DNA of 45,211 nt from Thermocaproicibacter sp036260805 (GCA_036260805.1 DATALZ010000023.1:1-45211); one strand, 5' to 3'; positions 16,254-24,958 are shown, numbered from the stretch's first letter. The notes: generated by a model from the letters alone, not told the origin. A program made the numbers and translations.

Positions 16254-17348
16254 ATGAATCAGCAGGAGTTGACGCAGTACAACGTCGGACAGAATCTGGA
16301 TGACCTGATGAACCTTGACCCCCGTGGCTATGGCGTGTGCAGGATTCTCTACCCTGCGTCCAGAAAACTCGCCGGAGAACCGGTAACCTTACACGCGGCG
16401 AAAAAATTAACGGAAACCATAAAAGAAGGCAGCCTTGTTTACATACTGACCGGTTTTGTTTTGATTCCGTCTCATTGTGCGGAAACCGACGGCATAATCA
16501 GCGCTATGCTTCTGGCAAGAGCGCTCGTAAAAGCGTTCGGCGCAAAGCCGGTGCTTGTCTGCGCCGAGGAAAATCTTCCGGCGGTACGCAGCATGGCAAG
16601 CGTTGTCGGACTGCATCTTTACGAAACCATTGAAGAAATGAAGAAGTACCCGATCTCCATGGCAGTGGTTCCGTTCATGAAAGATGCGGAAAAAGCGCCG
16701 GCTCAGGCAGATCAGATCCTTTCGCACGGCATTCCGTCCATCATCATCAGCACGGAATGCGCCGGAGCAAACCAAAAGGGCGTTTACCACAACGCAATTG
16801 GCCAAGCGACAACCGAATTTGAAGCAAAAACGGATATTCTCTTTGAAAAAGCACAGAAAAAGGGCGTTCCCACCATTTCCATCGGAGACCTCGGCAATGA
16901 ACTCGGCCTCGGCACACTGGGCGAGCACCTGAACCGCTATATTCCGTATGCTGCGCCGGGCGCGTGCTCCTGCGGATGCGGCGGCGGACTCGCGGTAAAA
17001 ACCAAAGCCGATATTGTCCTGACCGCAACCGTATCCAACTGGGGTTGCTACGGTCTGACGGCCGCACTCGCGTTCCTGAAAAAAGATATCGGCATCCTGC
17101 AGGACACCGAGCTTGAAAAAGAAGCGATTCTGGCGGCCTCGCACAGCGGCATGGTGAATATGGACGGATGGCTGGAACCCGCGGTGGACGGGTTTGATGT
17201 GGAGATGAATGTTCTGATTGTTGGGCTGATGCGCAAATGTGTTGATTACGCCTTACATTATGAGCATTATAACCCCGGCAAAACATGGTTCAGCAAAGTT
17301 CTGGAACTGGAATTTTTTAAACAATCAACTTCAACCGTTAAGGAGTGA
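16254..17348 (+). CDS. DUF4392 protein, D-glutamate cyclase C-terminal-domain-like
   Basis: 364 residues, related to the C-terminal half (DUF4392) of the mammalian mitochondrial enzyme DGLUCY, which converts D-glutamate to 5-oxo-D-proline. Visible features are ILTGFVLIPSHCAETDG near residues 65-82, ISTECAGANQKGVYHN, a GDLGNELGLGTLGE motif, and a cysteine/glycine-rich GACSCGCGGGLAV (about 237-249) followed by VSNWGCYGL. It lies 32 bp after dat and ends 4 bp before pxpB, so it belongs to the operon. The family assignment is from memory of DUF4392; D-glutamate cyclase activity is supported by context (dat upstream, 5-oxoprolinase downstream). Confidence 0.82.
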   Translation: MNQQELTQYNVGQNLDDLMNLDPRGYGVCRILYPASRKLAGEPVTLHAAKKLTETIKEGSLVYILTGFVLIPSHCAETDGIISAMLLARALVKAFGAKPVLVCAEENLPAVRSMASVVGLHLYETIEEMKKYPISMAVVPFMKDAEKAPAQADQILSHGIPSIIISTECAGANQKGVYHNAIGQATTEFEAKTDILFEKAQKKGVPTISIGDLGNELGLGTLGEHLNRYIPYAAPGACSCGCGGGLAVKTKADIVLTATVSNWGCYGLTAALAFLKKDIGILQDTELEKEAILAASHSGMVNMDGWLEPAVDGFDVEMNVLIVGLMRKCVDYALHYEHYNPGKTWFSKVLELEFFKQSTSTVKE

Positions 17349-17352
17349 TTTC

Positions 17353-18081
17353 ATGCCTGAAATGAGAATCCTACCGGCCGGCGACTGCGCCCTTTCGGCG
17401 GAATTCGGCAATGAAATCAACGAAGAAATCAACGGCAGGGTGCTTGCGCTGGACGCTGCGGTTCAGACCGCCGAGATTCCCGGTGTTACGGAAACCGTGC
17501 CAACCTACCGCTCCCTGCTGATCAGTTACGACCCCTATGTGGTCTCCTTCGGAGCCTTATCCCGCAAGCTGCGCAAACTGGCGCGAAATGGGAACGCATC
17601 CGCATCCGAACCGAAGCGTGTGGTGGAGATTCCGGTCTGCTACGGTGGAAAATACGGCGAAGACCTTGCCGACGTGGCAAAGCTCACCGGCCTTTCGGAA
17701 GAAGAAGTCATCCGGATTCATTCCTCGCAGGACTACCTGATTTACATGCTCGGTTTTCTGCCGGGATTTGCCTACCTCGGCGGGATGGACAAACGCCTCG
17801 CCGCTCCGCGGCTGGCAACTCCGCGGCAGACAATACCGGCGGGTTCCGTGGCAATCGGCGGCGAACAGACCGGCATTTACCCCATGGCCTCGCCCGGCGG
17901 CTGGCGGCTGATCGGCATGACGCCGGTAAAGCCCTATGACCCCCAGCGTGCGGAACCCATTCTGTACCGCGCCGGCGACTACATCCGCTTTTGTCCAATT
18001 TTCGAAGACGACTTTCTGAGGATTCAAAAGCTGGCCGAAAGCGGCGAATATAAATGCAGAATTACGGAAAGGGGCCGGTAA
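17353..18081 (+). CDS. pxpB: 5-oxoprolinase subunit PxpB (KipI family)
   Basis: One of three subunits of the bacterial ATP-dependent 5-oxoprolinase that opens 5-oxo-L-proline to L-glutamate; the family also contains KipI of Bacillus subtilis. 242 residues. The signature spans VCYGGKYGEDLADVA, then LIYMLGFLPGFAYLGGMD, then GSVAIGGEQTGIYPMASPGG and GWRLIGMTP. The ATG at 17353 has AAGGAG overlapping the end of the preceding gene and starts at the homologous region; the frame open to 17239 is rejected. The stop is 2 nt before the GTG of pxpC, indicating translational coupling. Confidence 0.95.
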   Translation: MPEMRILPAGDCALSAEFGNEINEEINGRVLALDAAVQTAEIPGVTETVPTYRSLLISYDPYVVSFGALSRKLRKLARNGNASASEPKRVVEIPVCYGGKYGEDLADVAKLTGLSEEEVIRIHSSQDYLIYMLGFLPGFAYLGGMDKRLAAPRLATPRQTIPAGSVAIGGEQTGIYPMASPGGWRLIGMTPVKPYDPQRAEPILYRAGDYIRFCPIFEDDFLRIQKLAESGEYKCRITERGR

Positions 18082-18083
18082 CC

Positions 18084-19025
18084 GTGGGAATCAGAATCCA
18101 ACAGCCCGGCCTGCTGACTACCGTACAGGACTTCGGCCGAACAGGCTACCAGAAATTCGGAATTTCCCCGTCCGGGGCGATGGACCGCCGTGCTTTAGCC
18201 ACTGCCAACCTGCTTGTGGGCAACCGCGCGGGCGAAGCCGGGCTGGAGATGACGATGGTCGGCGCAGTGATGGAATTCACCGTGCCAAATATTGTTGCAA
18301 TTACCGGCGGAAACTTTGCTCCCACATTAAACGGCGCTGCTGTCCCCATGTGCGCCGCGTTCCCGGTAAACGCAGGCGACACACTCGCTTTCGGAATGGC
18401 ACAAAGCGGCTCCCGCTGTTATATTGCCTTTACCGGAGGATTGAACGTCCCGGTCGTCATGGGAAGTAAATCGACTAATTTAAAATGCAGAATCGGCGGC
18501 TGCGAGGGCCGCAGGCTGAAAATGGGTGACGAAATCGGCTTCACAAACCCCGTGGCCTACAAACCGGACCTGAGTCAGCGATTTGTGGAGTACCGGGAAC
18601 CATGTGAAAAAGAAGTAACCCTCCGCGTTGTTTTAGGCCCGCAGGACGACTATTTTACCGACACGGGAATCCGCACCTTCCTCAATGAGACCTATACGGT
18701 CACGAACCGCTCCGACCGCATGGGGTGCTCGCTGGAAGGGCCGAAAGTGGAATACAAAACGAAAGCGGACATTATCTCGGACGGCATCCCGCTTGGCGCG
18801 GTGCAGATTCCGTCCGGCGGAAAGCCGATTGTAATGCTCAGCGACCGCCAGACAACCGGCGGATATGCCAAAATAGCAACGGTGATTTCAACCGATCTGC
18901 CGCTGTTTGTGCAGCGCAAAGCGGGCGACAGGATTCATTTTCAGAAAGTAACCATGCGGGAAGCACAGGCAATCAACCGCGCGGAATTTCAGGAAATGCT
19001 TCGTCTGCAGGATCGATTTTTGTAA
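18084..19025 (+). CDS. pxpC: 5-oxoprolinase subunit PxpC (KipA / urea amidolyase-related)
   Basis: Partner of PxpB in the 5-oxoprolinase complex, with a cyclophilin-like biotin-dependent-carboxylase-related fold. 313 residues. Motifs are GLLTTVQDFGRTGYQKFGIS, PSGAMDRRALATANLLVGN, LEMTMVG, and the C-terminal GMPSG-like segment ISDGIPLGAVQIPSGGKPI followed by MLSDRQTTGGYAKIA. The GTG at 18084 with AAAGGGG 9 nt upstream is preferred; an in-frame ATG at 18054 would overlap pxpB by 28 nt. Confidence 0.94.
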   Translation: MGIRIQQPGLLTTVQDFGRTGYQKFGISPSGAMDRRALATANLLVGNRAGEAGLEMTMVGAVMEFTVPNIVAITGGNFAPTLNGAAVPMCAAFPVNAGDTLAFGMAQSGSRCYIAFTGGLNVPVVMGSKSTNLKCRIGGCEGRRLKMGDEIGFTNPVAYKPDLSQRFVEYREPCEKEVTLRVVLGPQDDYFTDTGIRTFLNETYTVTNRSDRMGCSLEGPKVEYKTKADIISDGIPLGAVQIPSGGKPIVMLSDRQTTGGYAKIATVISTDLPLFVQRKAGDRIHFQKVTMREAQAINRAEFQEMLRLQDRFL

Positions 19026-19085
19026 AATCCTAGTGATATGAAAAAAATGCTTCTTATTTAAAATCAGTACAGGAAGGCGAATACG

Positions 19086-19871
19086 ATGGACTACTCTTCC
19101 ATGAAACCCTCAGAAGTAAGGAAGCTGATCCGCGAGGGTAAAATAGCGCAGCAGACCTCCGGTATGTGCGCCGGATACGCACAGGCGAACCTTGCCGTTC
19201 TGCCAAAAGACCTTGCCTATGATTTTCTGCTGTTCTGCCAGCGGAACCCCAGGAGCTGCCCGCTTCTGGAAGTCACCGACGTCGGAAGCCGATCCTTTCG
19301 CTGGCTTGCAAAGGATACCGATATTGCGACGGATATTCCGAAATACCGCGTTTACGAATACGGCAAGCTGACCGGCGAATACACCAGCGTGGAAAAAATG
19401 TGGAGAGACGATTTTGTCGCTTTTCTGATCGGATGCAGCTTCTCGTTTGAAGCGGAACTTCTGGAAGCCGGGGTACCCGTCCGCCAGATTGAAGAAAACC
19501 GCAATGTTCCAATGTACTATACTAATATTGACTGCGAACCCGCCGGGATATTCAGCGGGAAGATGGTCGTCAGCATGAGGCCTCTGCCGCCCGACGAGAT
19601 CGTCCGGGCGACTTTGATTACGGGAGCGATGCCCCGTGTTCACGGCGCACCGGTACATATCGGCTCGCCGGAGGAAATCGGGATTCACGACCTCAGCCAC
19701 CCGGACTTTGGCGACAGCGTCACCATTAAACCCGGAGAAGTGCCAGTGTTCTGGCCCTGCGGAGTAACCCCCCAGTCCGTCATTATGAACGGAAAACCGC
19801 CGATTGCTATTACTCATGCACCCGGCCATATGTTCCTGACTGATATTAAAAACGTCTCGCTGAAATACTGA
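19086..19871 (+). CDS. DUF1445 / YcsI family protein (putative hydro-lyase, D-glutamate-cyclase-like)
   Basis: 261 residues of the YcsI (DUF1445) family, which corresponds to the N-terminal half of mammalian DGLUCY and to ycsI in the Bacillus subtilis kip/pxp operon. Family landmarks are TSGMCAGYAQANLAVLPKDLA, CPLLEVTDVGS, a DIPKYRVYEYGKL segment, FLIGCSFSFEAELLEAGVPV, NVPMYYTNIDC, and the C-terminal PVFWPCGVTPQ and ITHAPGHMFLTD. AGGAAGG precedes the ATG. It lies between pxpC and pxpA. The exact reaction of the stand-alone bacterial protein is not established from sequence; a role in producing or processing 5-oxoproline fits the operon. Confidence 0.92.
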   Translation: MDYSSMKPSEVRKLIREGKIAQQTSGMCAGYAQANLAVLPKDLAYDFLLFCQRNPRSCPLLEVTDVGSRSFRWLAKDTDIATDIPKYRVYEYGKLTGEYTSVEKMWRDDFVAFLIGCSFSFEAELLEAGVPVRQIEENRNVPMYYTNIDCEPAGIFSGKMVVSMRPLPPDEIVRATLITGAMPRVHGAPVHIGSPEEIGIHDLSHPDFGDSVTIKPGEVPVFWPCGVTPQSVIMNGKPPIAITHAPGHMFLTDIKNVSLKY

Positions 19872-19885
19872 GGAGGCTCCTGAGC

Positions 19886-20659
19886 ATGAATCAAATTGAT
19901 CTTAACTGTGACCTGGGCGAAAGCTTCGGTAACTATAAAATCGGCATGGATGAGGATGTAATTCCTTTCATCTCATCGGCCAACATCGCCTGCGGGTTTC
20001 ACGCTTCGGACCCTATGGTAATGAGCAAAACTGTAAGCCTTGCAAAGAAATTCGGCATCGGCATCGGCGCTCACCCTGGTTTTCCTGACCTGATGGGATT
20101 CGGCCGCAGGAACATGAGCGTAAAGCCGGAAGAAGCCAAGGCGTATGTTCAATACCAGATTGGCGCGCTCTCCGCATTCTGCAAAGCTGCGGGTGCACCG
20201 ATGGTACACGTGAAGCCGCACGGCGCGCTGTATAACATGGCAGGCAAGGATTATGCCCTTGCAAAGGCAATCTGCGAAGGAATCCTTGAAGTGAACGACA
20301 GACTGATTCTGCTGGCGCTTTCCGGAAGCCAGATGATTCAGGCAGCAAAAGACACAGGACTTCGCGCAGCAAGCGAAGTATTCGCCGACCGCGCCTATGA
20401 GGACGACGGCTCCCTCGTCGCCCGCACGAAGCCGGGCGCCATGGTGACTGACGAGGACGAGGCAATCCGCCGTGTTGTCCGCATGGCGAAGGATGGCAAG
20501 GTTACAACCATTACAGGCAAAGATATTTTCATTCAAGCCGACTCGGTGTGCGTACACGGCGACAACGCAAAAGCGCTGGAATTTGTAAATAAAATCCGCG
20601 CCGCGCTCACGGCGGAAGGTATCCGGGTTCTTCCGCTCTCCCAAATCATCGGGGAATAA
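19886..20659 (+). CDS. pxpA: 5-oxoprolinase subunit PxpA (LamB/YcsF family)
   Basis: Third 5-oxoprolinase subunit, 257 residues. The N-terminal DLNCDLGESFGNYKIG, SANIACGFHASDP, GIGAHPGFPD, VKPHGALYN and the C-terminal DSVCVHGDNAKAL are diagnostic of the LamB/YcsF family, a TIM-barrel-like metal-binding fold. GAGGAGG lies before the ATG, only 14 bp after the DUF1445 stop. With pxpB and pxpC present, a complete PxpABC set is encoded, and a terminator follows. Confidence 0.96.
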   Translation: MNQIDLNCDLGESFGNYKIGMDEDVIPFISSANIACGFHASDPMVMSKTVSLAKKFGIGIGAHPGFPDLMGFGRRNMSVKPEEAKAYVQYQIGALSAFCKAAGAPMVHVKPHGALYNMAGKDYALAKAICEGILEVNDRLILLALSGSQMIQAAKDTGLRAASEVFADRAYEDDGSLVARTKPGAMVTDEDEAIRRVVRMAKDGKVTTITGKDIFIQADSVCVHGDNAKALEFVNKIRAALTAEGIRVLPLSQIIGE

Positions 20660-20682
20660 GAAGCTTCATCAATACATGAAAA

Positions 20683-20715
20683 GACGCACGGCAAAAGCGC
20701 TGTGCGTCCTTTTTC
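20683..20715 (+). terminator. Terminator after pxpA
   Basis: GACGCAC (20683-20689) pairs with GTGCGTC (20702-20708) over an A-rich inner loop, followed by CCTTTTTC. It probably closes the operon and leaves variable read-through into the transporter gene. Confidence 0.8.
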
Positions 20716-20786
20716 GTCGATTATTTGCGCTCAGTGCCGGAAGAGAGTACAATAAACAGGAAACATCAATATAGGAGACTCACAGC

Positions 20787-21734
20787 ATGCGTTTTATGAA
20801 CTCTTTTAACAAATTCGCCGGAAAATGGATGCCGGTTATCGTTCTGGTCTGCCTGAGCATCGGCATTACCTTTTCCGAATCTATTGGCAGACTGACTTTT
20901 CTCGTACCGTATATCTTTGCATTTATGACTTTTACCGGAACGCTCAATTCCGGATTCCGGCAGCTTCTGAACATTGCGAAGCATCCGGTTTCGCTGATCG
21001 TTTCGCTGCTTTTGATCCATATTGCAATGCCGCTTCTGGCTCTAGGAATTGGCAAGCTGTGCTTCCCTGCAAATCCGTATTTCATCGTCGGGATGGTGCT
21101 GGAGTTTGTAGTACCAAGCGCAGTGGCAAGCTTTTTGTGGAGCTCCATGGCCGGCGGCAATGCTTCGCTTACGCTCTCCATTGTGCTGATTGACACGCTG
21201 ACGGCGCCTTTTCTGGTTCCGTTCAGCCTGCATCTGCTGGTGGGAGCAAGAGTATCCGTCGACGTAGCAGGTATGATGCGCGACCTGATCTGGATGATTG
21301 CGGTACCCGCTCTGGCGACAATGCTTCTGAATCAGTTTACGAAGGGAGAGGCGGGAAAAAAGCTCTCTCCCGTACTTGCCCCCTACGGAAAAATTGCGCT
21401 CATTCTGATTATCATGATTAATTCCACCCGCATTGCTCCGTTTATCCGCCACATGACCCCAATTCTTTACGAAGTGACGGGCTGCATTTTCGTGATCGCC
21501 GTACTAGGCTATCTGGCAGGATGGTTCGCCGGATTCCTGCTGAAGCAGAAAAGCGACATTACCTCATCCATGACGTTTGGCTGCGGCATGCGGAATATCA
21601 GTGCGGGGGCCGTAATCGCCGCCGCATATTTTCCCGCGGAAGTTATGTTTCCGGTAATGATCGCCACACTGTTTCAGCAGGTTCTTGCGTCTGTTTTTGC
21701 TCGGCTGCTGAACAGAAACAAAGAAAGACAATAA
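20787..21734 (+). CDS. BASS-family (bile acid:sodium symporter-like) transporter
   Basis: An integral membrane carrier of 315 residues with about ten hydrophobic segments. The segment MTFGCGMRNISAGAVIAA near residue 260 matches the conserved helix motif of the SBF/BASS family, and the N-terminal FAFMTFTGTLNSGFRQL also fits. TAGGAG precedes the ATG. Family members carry organic anions such as bile acids, pantothenate or 2-oxo acids with sodium. Its place directly after the 5-oxoprolinase genes suggests an organic-acid or amino-acid-derived substrate, but the terminator between them means it may be separately expressed. Confidence 0.85.
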   Translation: MRFMNSFNKFAGKWMPVIVLVCLSIGITFSESIGRLTFLVPYIFAFMTFTGTLNSGFRQLLNIAKHPVSLIVSLLLIHIAMPLLALGIGKLCFPANPYFIVGMVLEFVVPSAVASFLWSSMAGGNASLTLSIVLIDTLTAPFLVPFSLHLLVGARVSVDVAGMMRDLIWMIAVPALATMLLNQFTKGEAGKKLSPVLAPYGKIALILIIMINSTRIAPFIRHMTPILYEVTGCIFVIAVLGYLAGWFAGFLLKQKSDITSSMTFGCGMRNISAGAVIAAAYFPAEVMFPVMIATLFQQVLASVFARLLNRNKERQ

Positions 21735-21800
21735 TCTTAATGCGTTTTTACGGTTAAAAATCTTTCCTGTTTAAAAGTAAAAGCGCTATAATCCAACGCA

Positions 21801-21830
21801 AAAAGGGATGGGCTGCAGCCCATCCCTTTT
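21801..21830. terminator. Bidirectional terminator between convergent genes
   Basis: A perfect 13-bp stem (21801-21813 with 21818-21830), TGCA loop, with AAAA and TTTT at the ends, lies between the transporter and the minus-strand zinc-ribbon gene. Confidence 0.9.
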
Positions 21831-21845
21831 CTGTTTCCTAAATTA

Positions 21846-22733
21846 TTAAGAAAGCCATTTTTGTTCCAGCGAGCGAACCATCTTTTCATAGTCACGGGCG
21901 CAGTCGTCCTGACGGCCCGACCGGATTTCCCTCAGGCAGGAAACCAGGTGCTCATCCCAAATACGCAGGTATTCCGTCTGCGCCTGCCCGGACTGATCGA
22001 TTGCCTGAACAATCATGGGAGCAAAAAGGTAATATTCCAATATTTTGGCTTTGCCGTCCGGCGCGTCTGCAAGCCAATTATCCCGGAAAGTGCGAAATTC
22101 ATTCAGTTCCCTGCAGTTATCACCCGCGCCGAGGCTGCTGCAGACCGCCGTGGTAATATAGCACAGCTTATGATGGAAACCGCTCAGGATTTTTTCGTAG
22201 GTTGCTTTGCCCAAAGAATCCTTCGGATGGTTCTGCTTCCACTTTTTTAGGAAGCTGTCGACCGCTTTCTCGGACGCCTGACGATCAAGAGAAAGGACTG
22301 CCGGAACAGTAAGCGCAGTAATGGTATAGCGGCACCCAAACAGTTCCGATCTCTTCTTTCCTGCCAGCTCCTTTTCAAAATGCTGAGAGAGTATTTCGGC
22401 AAAACGGTCTGCCGCATAATCTTCATCTGCCTGTGCAGCCGTTAAAAAAGCTTCCAACGAAGGCTCGAAAAGGTTTTTATACTTCTCAAATGTTGCAGGG
22501 TAATTCGTTGCGTTGAAGCTGTCTGCATCTAGTCTTGTGGTGAACACTTCTTCGGGAAGCGTCCGCTCGATCTCCGCCAGAAGATTTTCAACGCTGATAT
22601 CCGGCTGTCTGCGGCTCAAAAGCTCCTGCGCGTCAATCGGTTTTGCACAGTACATACAAACAATTTTTTCGGCATCCTGTGGAACATTTAATTCTCGCCC
22701 GCAGTGCGGGCAGCGAATTGTTACAAGGTTCAT
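21846..22733 (-). CDS. Zinc-ribbon protein with C-terminal CFI-box-like domain
   Basis: 295 residues. An N-terminal zinc ribbon (CPHCGRELNVP ... VCMYCAKPID, four Cys) is followed by a helical middle domain of about 130 residues. The C-terminal segment CYITTAVCSSLG ... FRTFRDNWLADAPDG ... EYYLFAP resembles the CFI-box domain found at the ends of many bacterial proteins of unknown role. It has no membrane helix and no enzyme signature. It starts 15 bp after a DtxR/MntR-type regulator gene and is probably co-transcribed with it. Function unknown. Confidence 0.8.
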   Translation of the reverse strand: MNLVTIRCPHCGRELNVPQDAEKIVCMYCAKPIDAQELLSRRQPDISVENLLAEIERTLPEEVFTTRLDADSFNATNYPATFEKYKNLFEPSLEAFLTAAQADEDYAADRFAEILSQHFEKELAGKKRSELFGCRYTITALTVPAVLSLDRQASEKAVDSFLKKWKQNHPKDSLGKATYEKILSGFHHKLCYITTAVCSSLGAGDNCRELNEFRTFRDNWLADAPDGKAKILEYYLFAPMIVQAIDQSGQAQTEYLRIWDEHLVSCLREIRSGRQDDCARDYEKMVRSLEQKWLS

Positions 22734-22748
22734 AGTATGGCTTTCCTT

Positions 22749-23135
22749 TCAGTCATTTTCTTTCTGCTGATTCCATCTGACATATTCTTTGATACGGCTG
22801 AAACTTTCTTCACTGATAATATGCTCAATTCTGCAGGAATCCTGCGCGGCAACACTCCGGTCTACACCCAGGGTCATCTGCAGAAAATCCGCAATTAAGG
22901 TATGGCGTTCGTAAACAGAGCCTGCTCGCAGACGGCCCGCGTCCGTGAGGACGAGATTCCCGTTTGGTTCCATAATAAGGTAACCCGCTTCTTTCAGGAT
23001 ACTCATAGCGCGGCTTACGCTTGCTTTTGTAAAGCCAAGCTCGTTTGCCACATCTATGGAGCGGACATACCCATTCTTTTGATTCAGGACCAGAATCGTC
23101 TCCAGATAATTTTCGCCGGATTCCTGAATTTTCAT
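22749..23135 (-). CDS. DtxR/MntR-family metal-dependent transcriptional regulator
   Basis: A winged-helix repressor of 128 residues. ESGENYLETILVLNQKNGYVRSIDVANELG matches the MntR N-terminus, FTKASVSRAMSILKEAGYL is the recognition helix and wing, and the C-terminal QDSCRIEHIISEESFSRIKEYV is the metal-binding/dimerisation helix pair with Cys, Glu and His ligands. GGGAGG precedes the ATG. It is short, lacking an SH3-like domain as in MntR. Its targets are unknown; no metal transporter is adjacent. Confidence 0.9.
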   Translation of the reverse strand: MKIQESGENYLETILVLNQKNGYVRSIDVANELGFTKASVSRAMSILKEAGYLIMEPNGNLVLTDAGRLRAGSVYERHTLIADFLQMTLGVDRSVAAQDSCRIEHIISEESFSRIKEYVRWNQQKEND

Positions 23136-23400
23136 GCAATGCCTCCCGAAACGCCGGATTCACATTACTTTACAGTAACAATACATCCAGAAATAATTAA
23201 AATTATTATAGCATTGCCGGATAAAAATAACAAGATTTCGTAATGGACACCGCTTTTTAAACCGAGGTATCGGAATTCAGCGGTCCCAACGGTTTCACAT
23301 GCAAAACACTTTCTGTTTCTTCGGCTTTTGCGAAAAAAGTTGATATATATATTTCCCATTTAGTACAGTATTTGGATTCTGGATGTTTACCAAGGTATAC
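23136..23400. other. Intergenic region upstream of the regulator and gltA
   Basis: A divergent promoter region of about 370 bp in all (with 23401-23506). No gene was seen in it. The gltA promoter lies at 23401-23429; no certain promoter was assigned for the regulator. Confidence 0.5.
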
Positions 23401-23429
23401 TTGACAGTTTTTTTGCAATACGTTATACT
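23401..23429 (+). promoter_or_regulatory. Consensus sigma-A promoter of gltA
   Basis: TTGACA (23401-23406), 17 bp, TATACT (23424-23429). The transcript would start near 23436, about 70 nt before the TTG start codon. Confidence 0.85.
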
Positions 23430-23506
23430 AAAAGAATTAAAATTATTCTCCACTACAATAAAAATTTAAAAAATGTGGAAAGAAGAAAAGGAAGAGGTGA
23501 TTTTGC

Positions 23507-24883
23507 TTGGTCAAAAATGCAAGAGATGATCTGTTTGAAGTTTCGCCGCAAATTCGTGAGCTTACTGATCTTTGCATGCAGCACAGCACAATTGACACAC
23601 AACTGTACACGAAATACGACGTGAAGCGCGGTCTTCGGGATATTAACGGAAAAGGCGTTTTAACCGGCCTGACCGAGATTTCGGAGATTGTTTCCTCCAA
23701 AACGGTAAACGGGAAATCCGTACCGTGCGAAGGAAAGCTCTATTACCGCGGGATTGACATCGAAGACATTGTCCACGGTTTTATTTCGGAAAACCGTTTT
23801 GGGTTTGAAGAAACGGTTTACCTCCTGCTTTTCGGCGATTTACCTACGCCGGAACGCCTGGCAGAATTCAAACAGCTTCTTTTCCGTTACCGCACGCTTC
23901 CAACGAATTTTGTGCGTGATATTATCATGAAGGCGCCCACCTTCGACATGATGAATACGCTGGCACGCAGCGTGCTGACCCTTTACGCCTACGACGAAAA
24001 GGCGAACGACACTTCGCTGCCGAACGTACTTCGGCAATGTATTGAGTTGATTGCACTGTTCCCGCAGCTGGCAGTTTACGGTTACCAGGCTTACATGCAC
24101 AACAAAAATCCATACAACAGTTTCTTCATCCACGCGCCGAGGCCGGAACTTTCGACCGCGGAGAACATACTGCACATGCTTCGGATTGACCACCGCTATA
24201 CCCCGCTCGAAGCGCGTATTCTTGACCTTGCGCTGGTTCTGCACGCCGAACACGGCGGCGGAAACAACTCCAGCTTTACCACGCACGTAGTTGCTTCGTC
24301 CGGAACTGACGCATACTCGGTGATCGCGGCCGCCCTCGGTTCTTTAAAAGGGCCGAAACACGGCGGAGCAAACATCAAGGTTATGCGCATGTTCGAAGAT
24401 ATGAAACATGAGATTAAAAACTGGGAAGACGAAGGCGAAGTTGCAGATTATCTGCACAGACTGCTGAACAAACAAGCCTTTGACCGCTCCGGGCTGATTT
24501 ACGGGATGGGGCACGCGGTCTATTCGCTCTCTGACCCGCGCGCGAATATCTTCAAACTGTTCGTACAGCGGCTCTCCGAAGAAAAGGGACTTACGAAAGA
24601 ATACAAACTCTATTCCATGGTGGAACGACTCGCGCCGGATGTCATCGGCAAAGAGCGCAAGACATACAAGGGAGTCAGCGCAAATATCGACTTTTACAGC
24701 GGATTTGTGTACCACATGCTTGGCCTGCCGCCGGAACTTTTTACTCCGGTGTTCGCCATGGCCCGCATTGCCGGCTGGAGCGCCCACCTTATGGAAGAAC
24801 GCATCAACGAGGGCAAAATTATCCGCCCGGCCTATAAGAGCGTTTCTGTCCGAAGAAATTACAAACCCCTGCAAGAACGTTAA
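23507..24883 (+). CDS. gltA: Citrate synthase
   Basis: Condenses oxaloacetate and acetyl-CoA to citrate, here probably to feed 2-oxoglutarate and glutamate synthesis. 458 residues. YYRGIDIEDIVHGF and ETVYLLLFGDLPT in the N-terminal half, the catalytic His segment VLHAEHGGGNNSSFT, LKGPKHGGAN, GMGHAVYSLSDPRA, and the Asp-containing VSANIDFYSGFVYHMLG are all present, ending with ARIAGWSAHLMEE. The start is TTG with AAGAGGTG about 7 nt upstream. A single gene with its own promoter and terminator. Confidence 0.96.
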   Translation: MVKNARDDLFEVSPQIRELTDLCMQHSTIDTQLYTKYDVKRGLRDINGKGVLTGLTEISEIVSSKTVNGKSVPCEGKLYYRGIDIEDIVHGFISENRFGFEETVYLLLFGDLPTPERLAEFKQLLFRYRTLPTNFVRDIIMKAPTFDMMNTLARSVLTLYAYDEKANDTSLPNVLRQCIELIALFPQLAVYGYQAYMHNKNPYNSFFIHAPRPELSTAENILHMLRIDHRYTPLEARILDLALVLHAEHGGGNNSSFTTHVVASSGTDAYSVIAAALGSLKGPKHGGANIKVMRMFEDMKHEIKNWEDEGEVADYLHRLLNKQAFDRSGLIYGMGHAVYSLSDPRANIFKLFVQRLSEEKGLTKEYKLYSMVERLAPDVIGKERKTYKGVSANIDFYSGFVYHMLGLPPELFTPVFAMARIAGWSAHLMEERINEGKIIRPAYKSVSVRRNYKPLQER

Positions 24884-24887
24884 AATT

Positions 24888-24914
24888 GAGAGCCTTAACC
24901 GGCTCTCTTTTTTG
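24888..24914 (+). terminator. Terminator of gltA
   Basis: GAGAGCC (24888-24894) pairs with GGCTCTC (24901-24907) and is followed by TTTTTT, just after the stop codon. Confidence 0.9.
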
Positions 24915-24929
24915 ATTCCATTCGGTTTA

Positions 24930-24958
24930 TTGACAGAATCCCTGCCCCGCCCTATACT
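24930..24958 (+). promoter_or_regulatory. Consensus sigma-A promoter of the Xaa-Pro aminopeptidase gene
   Basis: TTGACA (24930-24935), 17 bp, TATACT (24953-24958). This gives a leader of about 130 nt that contains the long palindrome at 25006-25044. Confidence 0.82.
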
